In this document: one piece after another, positions 49,642-61,625 of the stretch
Numbering within the stretch: the stretch's first letter is position 1
Layout: each line of letters opens with the position of its first letter
Source of the DNA: Hericium rajendrae
Lineage: Eukaryota > Basidiomycota > Agaricomycetes > Russulales > Hericiaceae
Length of the DNA: 64,000 nt
Assembly (NCBI GenBank): GCA_033439255.1
Contig: CM065884.1
Coordinates: 1 to 64,000, forward strand
Reading direction: 5' to 3'
Made by a program: the position numbers and the translations under genes
The notes under the pieces: model-generated
The model's input: only the letters and a program-made list of their open reading frames with translations
Databases searched by the model: none
What the model was told of the DNA's origin: nothing

Positions 49642-51757
49642 TCAAAGCCCAGCTGCAGTCCTCAGCTTCGTATAATTTGGCGTCCCAAGGCCCGTCACCT
49701 ACGATTTCCGTCAGAATAGACTCACCCTCAATCCGTTACAAGAACACAAGCTCACCGGATCCCAGCCTTCTGTCGCCGAAAAACCATTCGTGAAGCAACC
49801 CGGATTGTTGCCTGAAAGGGGATAATAATTATTGATCAGGACCAAGCACGACGCAAAGCCGACCCACCAGTCGTAATATCATTAAACGCCCCCGGATTCG
49901 CGTACAAAAACGGATTCAAGAACCCAAGCGGCGCCTTCCCCGCTGCAACAAGTTCATCATTCAACAGCGCCACGACGCTCGCAAAGATCGGGCTCGACGC
50001 GCTCGTCCCCGCCGTCGCGGCGAGCTGCCCGCGGTACACCATCTGGATCTGCTCGCCCGCACTCGCGACGTCTGGGAACGCGCGCCCCGTCGCATTGTAC
50101 TTCCCCGCATACTGCGTGCCAAGGCCTGCAACGTACGGCTGCACAGACGCATTTTGGTACGACGGACGCGCGAACCACGAAGAGAAGCCGCCGCCGGAGA
50201 GGTACGCGCCCGATTCGGGGAAGGCGCCCATTGTTGCGCCGACGGAGGTCACGCTGCGGGTGGTCAGCGTGTGCGGCAGCTCTGTAGATGTGCACTTACT
50301 AGGGGCAGGACGAGGGGAAGGTGGCGCCGAAGGCACTGCAGGATGTACCTTGGTCGCCGCAGACGCCTTCATCCCCAGAAGCGAAGAGTACTGAGATGCC
50401 GCGCGCGCCAAGCTGTGCGTATGCGCTGCAGAGCGCTCTGTGAATCGCTTGTAAGCGAGCTGATGAATGGAGCAATATAACGACGTACGTGGCCATAGAG
50501 AAAGGGAAGTCGTTCTCACCGTAGCCATAGCTCGTGGTGACGACATACGGCGGGTTCTCCGCAGCCGCGAGCATGTTCGTCAGATCCATGAAGCCATCGA
50601 CCTCGTCGACGGCAGTGCCAACTGAGATGAACACTGTCGGCACGCCCGACGCTACGCCTAGCGTGTATTGAACGTCGAGATCCTGGCGCGGGAAACTCAG
50701 CGTTAGCGCTCATCAATGACAGCAAGAGTCTTACAGCCTCGGAGCCAGCCTGCGTCTGCGACTGTGGGTTCTGACCTCCGTTGATGGTCTGGACGGTGAA
50801 GTTGGTGGAGGATGGCAAATCAGGGCGATATGTCTCTAAAAACATCTGCATGATGTCCATTGACATATATCAGATTCTATAATAAAGCTACGCAGGAAAG
50901 AACCGACCTCCAAATCAGCCTCATTTGCGTACTGGTCGACAAATCCCGTGACGGCAAGCTGATTCGTGAGTTGCGTCGCTGGCGTCGAAGGGATGTTGTA
51001 CATTGCCTGAAGACACGCCGGCGTGATCGCGGACGCGCACGATGAGGTGTTTGTCGCACTCTGGTCAGTGCTGGCGCTGAATGACCTCGGGTAGAGCACG
51101 TCGTGCCGTACAGTCGACCTCGGGAACCTGCAGGTACTATCAGCCAGGGCGCACTAACACCGCATCCAAGCACGTACGCCGTAGTTGGGTGCACAAACGT
51201 GACGTGGCCGTCCAGAGATGCAGGCAGAGAGTACGAGAGCGTCCGGATGGTCTGCCGTCCCGTGTCCACATGGGTGAAGTTCGTGTACTGGGCATCAAGG
51301 ATGCTGTTGGCCTGGTCCGCGGTGACGTTAACCGCAAGCCAATCTCCCGCTGGGGAGAGAGGCGTAGCAGTCAAGCCATGAGACGCCAGCCAATCGTTGA
51401 CCGCCGATACCGTCTCAGAGGACGGCCTGATGAATCCTTCAACCTACACATAAGTCAGCACTAATATTATGGTCCAAAATGCGATGTCCGTACCTCGGCT
51501 TTGGAAAGATGCTGCCCGTATTGCGGTCGGCCAGGCGTGCTCACTTCATACAGAGCCTGCTCGAGCCCAGGAAAGTTGCTCTGCGCGAGGCCCAAGCGGA
51601 GACTGATTACATGGTCTGCAGGTGTCTCCCCGGAGGCGGCGAAGTTCCTCGGTGCACTATCGCGTTTCTCGTAGACACGCATCTCGCCTCTGCTGCTCGG
51701 CAGAGCGCGGGCGAGAGCGATAAAGAACAAGACGCACCATGCTAGCGCTTTGGCCAT
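49642..51757 (-). CDS. Sedolisin (S53) serine peptidase, tripeptidyl-peptidase-like
   Basis: A secreted acid peptidase. MAKALAWCVLFFIALARALP is a signal peptide. The prodomain follows (HVISLRLGLAQSNFPGLEQA, YGQHLSKAEV, NDWLASHGL). In the mature part ACLQAMYNIPSTPA and GFVDQYANEADL are typical. A splice restores GSEADLDVQYTLGV, which contains the catalytic Glu and Asp. LFASGDEGV supplies the oxyanion Asp and GTSASSP the catalytic Ser. NDITTGNNPGC and GWDPVTGLGTPNY, produced by the last two introns, are the calcium-site region, and the protein ends LRTAAGL at 49642. All key residues are present. A minus-strand TATA-like box lies about 65 bp upstream. Its likely role is extracellular protein digestion at low pH. 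Confidence 0.94.
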
Positions 51758-53213
51758 CCTGAATGAACGGGAATGATACGAAGACGGAGACCAGCGGGAT
51801 AGCTTGCTGTCGCATACCTATATATTGCCACGCGAGACGGCAGGGAAAGCTAGACGGACTGAGACGATCCGTCTGTCAGCGCACTGGCACCAGCTTCTCG
51901 CCATGTGTCGCCGTGCATGCAGGTGCGTGATCACGGACGAGACGATTGCCCGCGGGGACAGCGGGCAGAACATGCGTACAGAGTCGCGATTGGCTGCGAA
52001 GATGCACGGCAGCGGGGGCTTTAGGCAGCTCATCGGAAGTGTCGAACTTGCGAGAAGCAGCGGGCGACGTGAATGGTTCACGCGATGAACAGCTACAAAG
52101 AGAGAGCGCCGATGTAAATCAGAGCTTAGAGCGAAGGACCCTGGCCCTTTCTGCGATAAAAGGCAAGCGTGTACAGTTGTGGTACTGTTTGCGGTGCGAT
52201 TTTGCTGTTCTGCGACGCGCGAGGCTTTAACGACGCGCGAATGTCGCACAGGGCTTGTTCGGCCGTTGCGCGACTAAGAAGCAGCTTGCCCTGTCCCTAT
52301 CCGCTGGTATTGTAGGGCGCACAGCGCAGGTCTATCCTCGACGTACCTGGGCGGGGGGAAGTGAGGGGTGAAACGTTGAAGCTTGAAGACCATGGATCGA
52401 ATCATTGCCCGTTCTATGGAAAGGGTCGGTGGTAGTTTTATTCTCACGGTCTTTTGCCGTCACGAACATCTCGCTTCGGCCGCGTCCAGTGCTCCAGCAA
52501 AGCCTCCTGGTTATTTAACGTCTACGCTTCGATGTACTGTCTCATATCTACCGTTATTCTCAATCAGTAGCGGTCTCGGGACCAGCATCTGGGGGTATTA
52601 ATAAGTGGCATCACGCCTGGTGTTCTTTTTTTAATCCTGGTGCCTGAATGCTCTCAGTGTATAGCTCGCTTCGACTTGGAATCTCCATGTCATACTGACT
52701 TCGTAGTTCACAAACCGAATGACCTCAGAGTCGGTATGGAACATCACCGTGGGCAGCAATGCGTAACCCATATAATCAAGGACCGTACGTGCAATTCAGT
52801 AAGGCTGGCATGGTCCCTCGCGGTCCTAACCCATCATCGAACCAGCTATGGATATCCATCTTGTGGACGGTCCTAAACTTCCAGGCCTGCTGGACAACGA
52901 TCTGAAGGTGACATCAAAGTTTCAAGAAAAGTCTCAATTAACGTCTTTGCGAATCCTGTGCCCACGCCGGCCATAGCAACGGAACAAAGGCTCACAGATT
53001 GCAAGAAAGCATTCCTTTGAATGTGCGCTCTCCCGTGGCTTTCGTGGTCAGTGGCATCTGTAATATTTAAGAGTAAAGCGAGCAAAGAAGATGCCCTCAC
53101 CTCGCTATCTTCTCCATCTTCCATCTTCCATCTGTTCCTTCGCGTATTCACTCCAACTCAGAATCTGCCGACAGCATATCCAGACTCTAGCTACACCTCA
53201 CTTTAAGGTAGGA
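51758..53213. other. Intergenic region upstream of the sedolisin gene
   Basis: About 1.45 kb between divergent genes. It contains the sedolisin TATA-like box at 51819-51825. Short frames occur on both strands without any family. The last 100 bp before 53213 are CT-rich, as is common just upstream of fungal starts. Confidence 0.5.
51819..51825 (-). promoter_or_regulatory. TATA-like box of the sedolisin gene
   Basis: ATATATAGG on the minus strand covers this position, 62-68 bp before the ATG at 51757. Confidence 0.5.
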
Positions 53214-54070
53214 ATGGTTATGAGAAAACAAAACGAACGGAATGCCGCGAATGCTGTTCAGGGGAGCCGCCGATCTTCTATATCACTTGTAGGTATTGAC
53301 CTTTTCCCCAGCAAACGCCCCCACAGAGCGAACGCGGAACAGGTCAGTTCTTCTTCTGTAGCATCTGGGCTGACCGTTGTCCCTCCTAAGAGCCAGACGA
53401 GTCTCGCGCTCCATGGCGCGAAGAGCCCCATCCCCCTCAAGCATCCGAAACCGCAATACGGGTACGACGTGTTTCAGGAGATACAGTGCATGTCACTCCA
53501 TGAGAAATATTGCGATCAAGATCAAGTGCATAAGCCGGCCCACGCACCTGTGCAGGTTCCCCAAGTCGATTTTTGTCTGCTACAACCGCCCGTCTTGCCC
53601 GAGGATGTCGCAAGCAACTCGAGCAGCAGCACGCCGCAGTATGACGGCGATGATGCCGACTTCGACCCTTTGTGCAAGGCAATAGTGCGTGATCATCACT
53701 CTTGACCGGTTGTGAGCGCTGCGACTGATATATGCATGACGAACAGGACTACGCCAAAAATCTCGGCATGGGAGCTGTCCAAATTGTCGAGCTTCTGGAC
53801 AATTTTCTCAATGTAAACTGCTTTCGGTCAGTATAAAGCAATTTGTGCTCACCTGCAGCTTATCAGTACGGGGTCCTATTCCCGCAGGTCGAGGAAGTGC
53901 CTGACCATGAAGAGCACCCCAAGCCGGCATACTTCTGTCCGCCAGATTGCTTTGACTATACAGACCTGTTGAAGAGCGGAGAAGCCGACTGGTCACAACA
54001 TTACTTGGACGCAGAGGATGAAGAAGCGCTTGAGAGGACGATGGAGTGGGCCAGAGTCGAGGGATGGTGA
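53214..54070 (+). CDS. Small protein of unknown function
   Basis: I do not recognise this protein. The likely start is MVMRKQNERNAANAV at 53214, although the frame is also open upstream to about 53091. The first exon is Ser/Pro-rich (SRRSSISLVGIDLFPSKRP). An intron from about 53683 (donor GTGCGT) to an acceptor near 53747 leads to DYAKNLGMGAVQIVELLDNF, and a second intron (about 53815-53887) leads to EVPDHEEHPKPAYFCPPDCF. The C-terminus is acidic and ends EWARVEGW. The clean splicing into continuous frame supports a real gene. No signal peptide or membrane span is seen. Confidence 0.6.
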
Positions 54071-54816
54071 TCACTGAGTGAATATTGATATGTCTTGCCT
54101 TGTATCCTGCCGTGTTCTGTACGCGCAGCGTATCCTGTATCCCCGTCACATTTTGTGTCTTGTAACAATGTAAGTTCTGTCTTGCAAAACCGGTTCAGCA
54201 AGTAATGACGTCTGTAGTGATAAACAAGAATTCCCAAGAAGTTCATTCCTACGTTCAAGTAATCTGACTAGACAGTGATTGTTCAAGCACCGAAAAGAAT
54301 GTTATGACTCGCATTTATCTGTCGATTGAGGTTGATGGAAGCACTGAAAGAAAGCTTTCAACGAGCGGTCGCCCGGGCCGGTTGGATAAGTTCGCCACGG
54401 AGACAAACGAGCGGCCTTCCCGGACCGTCGTGCCGTAGCTTTGAGGACTAACCCTTAACCTCATAGTATGGTTTCTAATGAATCCGAGCTCTCTGATAAG
54501 ACCGTGTCCCCTTGCTTCATACCAATCGGTGAGTGCGGTGTACCTTCGCGTTATTTTACGATCATGCAACGCAGTTAGGTTGTACACAGTTATGTTCACT
54601 ACAAATCGAGGCTGTGCTTCATTCCTACTGCTGCGTTTTGCTGCGACTGTCTTGCTCAGCTCCGCTCCATCACACGGCGATAACAAATAAGTATATTGGG
54701 ACCTTCTGACTCGAATTGTCTAGTCATCTTCCCCGGGCCATCGAATATGAACTGTCCTTGGTTTGCTGCTCCTTTGACTGCATTTTCCCCCTCCCATAGA
54801 CCGTTTGATTTCGAGC
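54071..54816. other. Intergenic region upstream of the MFS gene
   Basis: About 750 bp with the 3' end of the small unknown gene and the MFS promoter. Pyrimidine-rich sequence precedes the MFS start. Nothing else is supported. Confidence 0.5.
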
Positions 54817-56872
54817 ATGACCACCGAGCACTCGCCGTTGCTAGGCTCGGACATCGCTCTACCTGCGCAGCACACCGGGATTGCGGACGAGCGTGCTATC
54901 CTGGACCATGATGCCGTCTACAAACGCTTCACCAATGCTCAAAAGCGCGTTATCGTGGCCCTTGTTTCGTGGGCTGGCTTGGTTCCTCGTAAGTTGCATC
55001 TCAGTGGAACGTCGCGCGTTCATCTGACGCGTCTTGCACGTTCAAGTATTCGTCTCAGGGTCGTTCATCCCCGCGATACCCCAGGTCGCGCGTGAATTCG
55101 ACTCCACAGGCTCGATCGTCAAGTACGTACTGTATATTTGATTCTCTGCTTCGCCAAACTCTGATTCTGACCGATCTGCAGCCTTGCAATCAGCCTGTCC
55201 ATCTTCGCAGTGGCCCTCGGAACCCTCGTCTGGGCGTCCTACTCCGGCTTCTGTGAGCTCCTCCCTCTCCACCCATCCATCCCCCACGTGACTGACACGC
55301 GTCCACAGATGGCCGGCGCCCCATCTACCTTCTCTCGCTCCCCATCCTCGCCATCGGATCGCTGGGCGTGGCGTCCGCGCGCACGATCACCACGCTCATG
55401 GCCTGGCGTTCCATCCAAGCCTTCGGCGCAGGCAGCGGCTTATCCGTCGGCGCAGGCGTAATAGGCGATATCTACCGCCTCGAGGAGCGCGGCGGCGCCA
55501 TGGGCGTGTTCTTCGCGGTGCGTGGCGCGCACGCGCACGCCGTCGCTGTGCATGCTGACGTCGTGCGCGCAGGCGTGTCTGCTCGGGCCTGCGCTCGCGC
55601 CACTCGCGGGCGGCCTCGCGACGCATTATGCGTCGTGGCGCGTCATGCAGCTCGCGCTGTGCGTCGCGGCGGCGGCGTCGTGGCTGCTGATGGCGTTCTT
55701 CATGCCCGAGACGAGTCAGCCGCGTGCGCGCGGGCTTGACAAGCTGCTCGAGAGCGAGGGGCTGGTGGGCGGCAAGGGGTGGCGCTGGGTGTGGCTGAAC
55801 CCGTTCAAGAGCATAGCGTGGTTCAGAAGTCCGAATCTGATGTTTGTGGTTAGTGTCGTGTGCTGTTTTGGTCACGCTTGGTCCTCAAAGATTTCTGTTT
55901 GACCCTGCAGTGTATGGCATGTACATTTGTGCTGTTAACAGACTATAGTACGTTTTTCGACCTGTCCAATACAGCCGTTGAACTGATAGAATCCACAGTC
56001 TTGCTTGTACCACTATCATATACGATTGTACGCACGCTGTTTGTCTACATCGCTATTCATATACTCACCGGGCGTTCGATAGGGCGTCCAATATGGCATA
56101 ACGAACGAGGCGCTCATCGGCGCTATGTTCCTCCCTGCAGGCCTCGGTAACACAAGTATGTCCCTTCCAAGAATCATGTCCCACCCCCTGACGCCTCCAT
56201 TCCAGTCGGCGCTCCGCTGGCGGGACGCATTTCCGATATCATTGTGCAGCGATGGGAGGTGAAGCGCGGCGGCGTATGGGTCCCTGAAGATCGCCTGCGT
56301 GGCACCACCATCGCAGCCCTCGTCTTCGTACCAATGTCGATCCTGCTCTCTGGCGCGATCACGCAGTACGTGGATGGCACGCTGGGCATCGTGCTCAATC
56401 TGATGTGTCTGTTCGTGAACGGTCTTGGGGTATGCTTCATCTGCACCGCATCGACGCGCGTAGGACACAGGCTGATACGCATGCAGGTTGACCTAGTGCT
56501 GAGCCCATGTGCGGCGTACTTCGTGGACATCATGCACGCACGGAGCGCGGAGACCATGGCGGCTAATAGGTGAGTTCCGCGCAGTCGGTCCGGGCGGTGC
56601 GAGGCTGAGCACGGTACGCACAGTGCTCTGCGCAGCGCGTTCACCGCGTTGGCGACGGCCGCGATCCTGCCGCTCATCAATCACATCGGCGTGCTCGCCA
56701 CGAACGCGATTGCAGCTGGGCTCGCGTGGATAGGCTTCATGTACGTCGCGCCCCGCTACGCGTTTGCGCCTGCTGATAGGACCCTCGAAGTTTGCTCTGG
56801 GTCACGATCCATTACGGCGATAGAATGCGCGCCTGGCTAGACGTGGGGTTCTCGACTCCATCAGATAATTGA
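54817..56872 (+). CDS. Major facilitator superfamily transporter (DHA1 drug/H+ antiporter-like)
   Basis: ATG at 54817 begins MTTEHSPLLGSD, a cytoplasmic N-tail. Seven or more short introns split the gene. Recognisable parts are VFVSGSFIPAIPQVAREFDS, LAISLSIFAVALGTLVWASY, the MFS loop GFYGRRPIYLLSLPILAIGS, then SARTITTLMAWRSIQAFGAG and GDIYRLEERGGAMGVFFA. LGPALAPLAGGLATHYASWR is motif C, which points to an antiporter. The second half has GAPLAGRISDIIVQRWE and further hydrophobic spans. A 50-bp last intron (donor GTACGT) joins WIGF to LLWVTIHYGDRMRAWLDVGF, a C-terminus typical of fungal MFS proteins, moving the stop to 56872. It probably exports small molecules at the plasma membrane; the substrate is unknown. 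Confidence 0.87.
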
Positions 56873-57471
56873 GTGAGGGCGTTGTGCGCGCGTCTGCCGG
56901 CAGAGATCCGCCTCTGCAGCGATATGGGCACGCCTCGCATCAGGTGGCCGTTCGCTGGCGTGCAGCTGCGCCACGAAAGGCAAGGCGCGCTCGGCTGATG
57001 ATAGATATTCTACTGCGAAGGTGTGGGTGGACCCCGGATAGCAAAGAGGTAATCGGATATGAAAACGAGGCGTTGCCGCCACCTTAGACACTGTATAAGG
57101 CATGTATGGCCATAGGGAGACGGTGTTGCAATCAGATTGGTGTATCGAGGGCTGTGCGGGTGGCCGGGGCTGAGAAGGAAGCGGGTGGCTGAGAAACATG
57201 CGGAGTCCTTCTTGCAGCGAACGGTTGTGTCGTGGAAGCGGGCACAACCACGCTCTGACTTTGATATCTCTCTGCTTGTTCCTGCTCTTTTCTACTCTCT
57301 GCTCTCTTGCTTTCTGTCATGTTCTTGTATTTTGCTGCTTATTGAGCTAGGTCCCACTGTAAGCATGACTTGTCTTTTGTCACCGCGCGCCGTTGGACCC
57401 ATCACCGCATTGTCTCGACAGTCACAACCTGCTCTTTGGATCGAAGGATCGGCAATTGTGTCGCCAGAATC
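56873..57471. other. Intergenic region between the MFS gene and the disordered-protein gene
   Basis: About 600 bp with the MFS 3' end and the promoter of the next gene. A CT-rich stretch lies at 57260-57340. No gene is supported. Confidence 0.5.
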
Positions 57472-59784
57472 ATGAATTTTACGCCAAAGCACTCGCCTCA
57501 TTCTTCAGTTCGCTTCGTGTCTGCCGCAAAATCAGACCCATCCCTCCGCACGCGCCGTCACGCAGACCAACCCGCTTGGTCCACCAGTTCGCATTGGCCC
57601 GTTGCCGCTCTTCAATGCGGTGGCTCATCTCCTGGAGAACAGGCCTTATTCTCTGACCTCACAATACCCCCGTGGATACAAGGAGACGAACAGGCGCCAC
57701 ACGGACACGGCCGTCGCGTTTTAATCGACCCTTGTCGCATCTATCCCTCTCCTCCTCATACCGATTCCGAGCTCAAGCACACCGTGCCGCTCCCCGCCCT
57801 CAGCTACAGCGCGTCCGCAGGAGCCAACGAAGAAAGCGACGCCCTAGAAGCCGATGAAGACGGCCTGCGTGCCGATCCTATGCAACACGACTCCCGCGCA
57901 CATTTGCCTTTGTCTCCACCTCCCACCATTCCCATTCTCCCACTCATGCTTCCCGATGAATATGACGATTCGTGTGATGTAGATCCACCGCCTCCTTTGG
58001 AAGACCCGGGCGGCCCGATGCATTCATCTACAACGTCAGAAAGCAGTTCATTCACTCATTTTCCGCGTTCGCACTCGGAGCTTCCTGAGGACCCGCAGAA
58101 TACGCAAGATCTCCTGACCCCGCTGTCACTGCCCTGGTACTTTCGTACTGAGGGAAGGTCTTACGCTTCTGTCGTTTCGGAGGAGGCTTCACATTTACAG
58201 TCCCGCACTGCGGGAACCCATGGCCAGGAGGCTGACTTTCTTATGGAAGACGATATGGACGAGCAGATGGAGGAGGAGGATATCGTTGCCACACAGGAAA
58301 GTGGGCCTGAGCCACCGTTATCGTCAGAGTCGTCAACCCGGTACAATCGTCTTTTCGCAGACGCCACTCTGTCTGAGTCGGACAATAAGATGCATGAGCC
58401 CGAGGAGTTTGCTATACCCTCACTTGGAACGAGCTCGTACCCGCCGTGGATGGACCGGAGTGACTACATTTCATACCCACCCGTTGGCTTTTTAGACCAC
58501 GACGCGATGGAAGCCCTTCGGTTTCGGAACCCGTTCACCCAGCCACTGTATTCTTTTGACTCTTCCATGTCGTCCGATTCCGCCACGGAGGGCAGCGGCT
58601 CGTCGCGCGGCTCGTCGTCTCCTTTCGCAGATTTTTTCGATGGAAGCAGTCATACGATGACAACGTCGCCCGAGTCCATCTGCGCACCTCTAGATACAGA
58701 GCTTGGCGCGTTGACCGGGTCTCCGGCGCCGTTTTCCTTCGGAGAGGACGATCTCGACATGCTACCTCCACACTCGCCTTCACTACGCAGAGCAAGTCTG
58801 CTGCCGCCTCTAGACGACCATGAGGACCTTCTACCGTCTTCACCATCGCGCCGCAAGTTCTCATCTCTCCCGGACCTCCCGGACATCGACATGGACTGCG
58901 AGCCCGCCATCGAGCCCGACCTCGACATACCCTCGCCGCGCTCTCCGCACCGCCTGCTTTCGCTTCCCGGCGCCGAGACCGACGACGACCTCATCGTGCC
59001 TGACCACTTTGACCCAGAGCCGCCGCCGCCGATCGCAGACGGCCCCAGCCTCGGGATCTACCTCCCCATCGCGACGGCCTCCGCCGACGCGCTGATCGTC
59101 TCCACGCGCTCGCCCTCCCCCGAGCTCGAGCCCGACCTCGCCTTCTCCGACGCCGACAAGCAGTTCATCAGCGCGACGGAGTACAAGGCGCTCGCGGACC
59201 TGCGCGCGCACCTGCACTGGGCCGAGCGCAACGCGAAGCGCGCGGAGATGTCGCACGCCGAGGAGGCGCAGCGCATCGCCGCGCGCCTGCGCGTGAGCCC
59301 GTCCGTGCCGAAGTCGCTCGGCGAGGACACGCCGAGCCCGCTGCAGGCGGGGCTCGACCCGCGCAGCGCGGTGCGGCGCGAGCTGCAGGTCGCGGAGTAC
59401 CGCCGCGCGGAGGCGCGCCGCGTGCGCAAGCTCGAGAAGGAGCGCGGGAAGGAGGTGCAGGCGTTGCTGCGCATCAAGCTGCTTGAGCGCCCTGCGGGCG
59501 GGTGTGCGCCGATACGGCGCGACTCGCGCGGGAAGATCGTGATCAGCAGCATCCCGCAGCTCGTTGCGCGCATGGTGTTCAAGCGCAGGGATACGCCGCG
59601 CCCGCGCCGTCCGCTGAACGGTGTGCGCGCCCGGAGTCCGCTGTGGCAGTCGTTGACCGCCGACGAGGTCGTGTTTGATGAGGAGATGCCTGATGAGGTG
59701 GACTTAGGTGCTCGTATTGAGGAGATGGAGGGTGATGCTGCGCCGGTAGGAGATGGTTCGCAGGTAGCTATTGCTGAGCTGTAG
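57472..59784 (+). CDS. Large disordered protein of unknown function
   Basis: A single uninterrupted frame of 770 codons starting at MNFTPKHSPHSSVRF; no in-frame ATG lies further upstream. The first 500 residues are rich in Pro, Ser, Asp and Glu, with many short linear repeats such as DDLLIVP-like and LPPLDDHEDLLPSSPSRRK, and are probably disordered. A helical, Ala/Arg/Glu-rich segment follows (FISATEYKALADLRAHLHWA to AQRIAARLR), then a basic part (VRRELQVAEYRRAEARRVRK). The protein ends EEMEGDAAPVGDGSQVAIAE plus Leu. Codon third positions become much richer in G and C from about 58,900. I recognise no domain. Its length, and the lack of introns where neighbours have many, are notable. Confidence 0.75.
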   Translation: MNFTPKHSPHSSVRFVSAAKSDPSLRTRRHADQPAWSTSSHWPVAALQCGGSSPGEQALFSDLTIPPWIQGDEQAPHGHGRRVLIDPCRIYPSPPHTDSELKHTVPLPALSYSASAGANEESDALEADEDGLRADPMQHDSRAHLPLSPPPTIPILPLMLPDEYDDSCDVDPPPPLEDPGGPMHSSTTSESSSFTHFPRSHSELPEDPQNTQDLLTPLSLPWYFRTEGRSYASVVSEEASHLQSRTAGTHGQEADFLMEDDMDEQMEEEDIVATQESGPEPPLSSESSTRYNRLFADATLSESDNKMHEPEEFAIPSLGTSSYPPWMDRSDYISYPPVGFLDHDAMEALRFRNPFTQPLYSFDSSMSSDSATEGSGSSRGSSSPFADFFDGSSHTMTTSPESICAPLDTELGALTGSPAPFSFGEDDLDMLPPHSPSLRRASLLPPLDDHEDLLPSSPSRRKFSSLPDLPDIDMDCEPAIEPDLDIPSPRSPHRLLSLPGAETDDDLIVPDHFDPEPPPPIADGPSLGIYLPIATASADALIVSTRSPSPELEPDLAFSDADKQFISATEYKALADLRAHLHWAERNAKRAEMSHAEEAQRIAARLRVSPSVPKSLGEDTPSPLQAGLDPRSAVRRELQVAEYRRAEARRVRKLEKERGKEVQALLRIKLLERPAGGCAPIRRDSRGKIVISSIPQLVARMVFKRRDTPRPRRPLNGVRARSPLWQSLTADEVVFDEEMPDEVDLGARIEEMEGDAAPVGDGSQVAIAEL

Positions 59785-60159
59785 TGGCGACTTGTGGGAT
59801 CTTGGTATGTCTGTGTCTATTTCGGCCATACAGCTGCTCCTTGTTCTCGACGTCGATAGTGGACGATTTTGCCATTGCTTGGTTAGATTTTGTTCTCAGG
59901 CTGACGCGCAGTTGTTTCTGAACAGATTGCCGGACGAACGAAGTTGATGTACACTAATATCCCCATGCATGCCGCTTGTAGCATTTAGTCGTCGACATAC
60001 CCTTCATGAAGGAATATACTGACTGCATTGTTGCTACATACGTGGGTTCCTAATTGTGCCGTAAACGTCGCCGAAAGCCAAAAGAGTAAGAAACAAGTAT
60101 AGGTAAATATAATCAAAATCAGCGTAGATAGATATATTCCGCGGCTCAAATAGATGTCC
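59785..60159. other. Convergent 3' region
   Basis: About 375 bp between the disordered-protein gene (plus) and the C2-domain gene (minus). AT content rises near 60.07-60.14 kb, as expected for 3' untranslated regions. Confidence 0.5.
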
Positions 60160-61625
60160 TCATATCCCGCGTTCAGAACCCATGGTCTCTGTACGCGCCA
60201 TCCCATTGACAAGGGCCTGGTGGGATAACGTCTCCTCGCCCGCGCCCGCATGCGGTTCAAGCTCCTCCTGCTTGACACCCCGATACTTTAACGCATACGC
60301 CCGACACGCCTCTCTGCTCTCCACGAGCTGCGGGTCCTCACGATCCAGCGCGTAGATCGCAAACCCGGGAAAATTGTACTCCAGCAGCGCCTTCAACTTC
60401 GGCAGCATTGCCTTATCGGGCGAGTACGTCCCCGAGTTATTGTCGATGACGAGCTCCCACCGCACAGTCGCATCGTCAATGCCGTCGTTGAAGTTCGCCC
60501 AGCCGCCCTCCGGGCGCGGGTGGAACTCGCCGCTGTAGTACACCTCCTCGCGGCAGTTCGCGTGCAGCGCGTGCTTCGACGCAAAGTCGACGAAAAACGC
60601 GGCGCCCGTCTCCGAGAAGCGGAAGGTCTGGTCGTCGGTCGTGACGACGTACGTGTACACGGCGGGCTTGACGCGGTGCTCGGACGTGCTACGGCAGCCC
60701 TGCGGTTGCGCCTTGCCGCCGCCGTGCAGGATCTCGAGGACGTCCGCCGGCTGCGTGATGATGCCGAAGCCGTTGCGGGTGGTGCGCGCGTAGAGCATGC
60801 GGTGCGCTGCTTGGATGCTGGAGCGCATGGCAAGTGAGCCTGGGCCCGGGCCGAATATCGACTGCGCGGCTTTGTAGTCCTTGTTCCATCCCTGGACGGT
60901 GTCGCCGAAGAAGAGGGGGACGCCCTTGAGGTACATCTTCCACGTGGAGTACAGCCGCTCGTCGTTGAGATTGGTCAGGAGCCCGACGGTGGGGGAGAAG
61001 TGCCGCGAAAAGCGGATGGGGCCATCGAAGATGTAGGGCGGCGCGTCCGGCCGCGATGGTGGATTGACGTCGATCTACGGTATACATGGATGAGTGGTGT
61101 GTTCAAAGTAGAGCTGTGATCTCACGTTCAGCCAGAAGGTGCCTTTGGTGCGCTTCAAGATGGAGCCTTCGATCTCAGCCTCCTTCGCTCCAGCGCTGAC
61201 GGAGATGGAGAATCGCCCGATACAGTCGTCGGTCGGACCAGCATCTTTGTCCATCACAACGACGGTCAGATCCGCATGGGATGGCACGTTCTTAATGTAC
61301 CACATCTCATTCCAGACGGGTTTGAGGGTGTTCACTTGCACCGTCGATCTGTCGTACGCGGCATCGAACAACGATCTGCTTGGGAAGATAACGCGACGTA
61401 CACAAATTTGATGTGGCCGTCGATGTTGGCGACGAAGTAGGGATCGGCAGAGCCGACTACGTCCATCTTCGGGAGGCCGGACGCGCCAATGAACTTGATA
61501 GTGAGATCGACGTACTGGGTCTGCACCTTCTTGTCCTCGGCGAAGGCTTTCGTCTTGTGGGTTATATCGTGAACATTTCCGCGAGCTTTGACCACTGCGC
61601 CGTGGATGTGAGTGAGGAGTGACAT
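60160..61625 (-). CDS. C2-domain protein
   Basis: The start MSLLTHIHGAVVKARGNVHD at 61625 is followed by a C2 domain: VDLTIKFIGASGLPKMDVVG, SADPYFVANIDG, and after an intron TLKPVWNEMWYIKNVP and LTVVVMDKDAGPTDDCIGRF. The Asp residues of the calcium loops (KMD, SAD, DKD) are present. A second intron leads to IDVNPPSRPDAPPYIFDGPI and a C-terminal half of about 300 residues with RFSRHFSPTVGLLTNLNDER, VPLFFGDTVQGWNKDY, VRWELVIDNNSGTYSPDKAM and FPGFAIYALDREDP. This combination is found in a fungal family of C2 proteins, probably membrane-binding, with no established biochemical role that I know. It ends MGSERGI at 60160 and appears intact. Confidence 0.85.

Noticed and set aside
60160-61625. Phosphatidylserine decarboxylase (C2-containing type)
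   Set aside because: The C2 domain is real, but I see no decarboxylase LGST/GGST-type autoprocessing motif in the C-terminal half.
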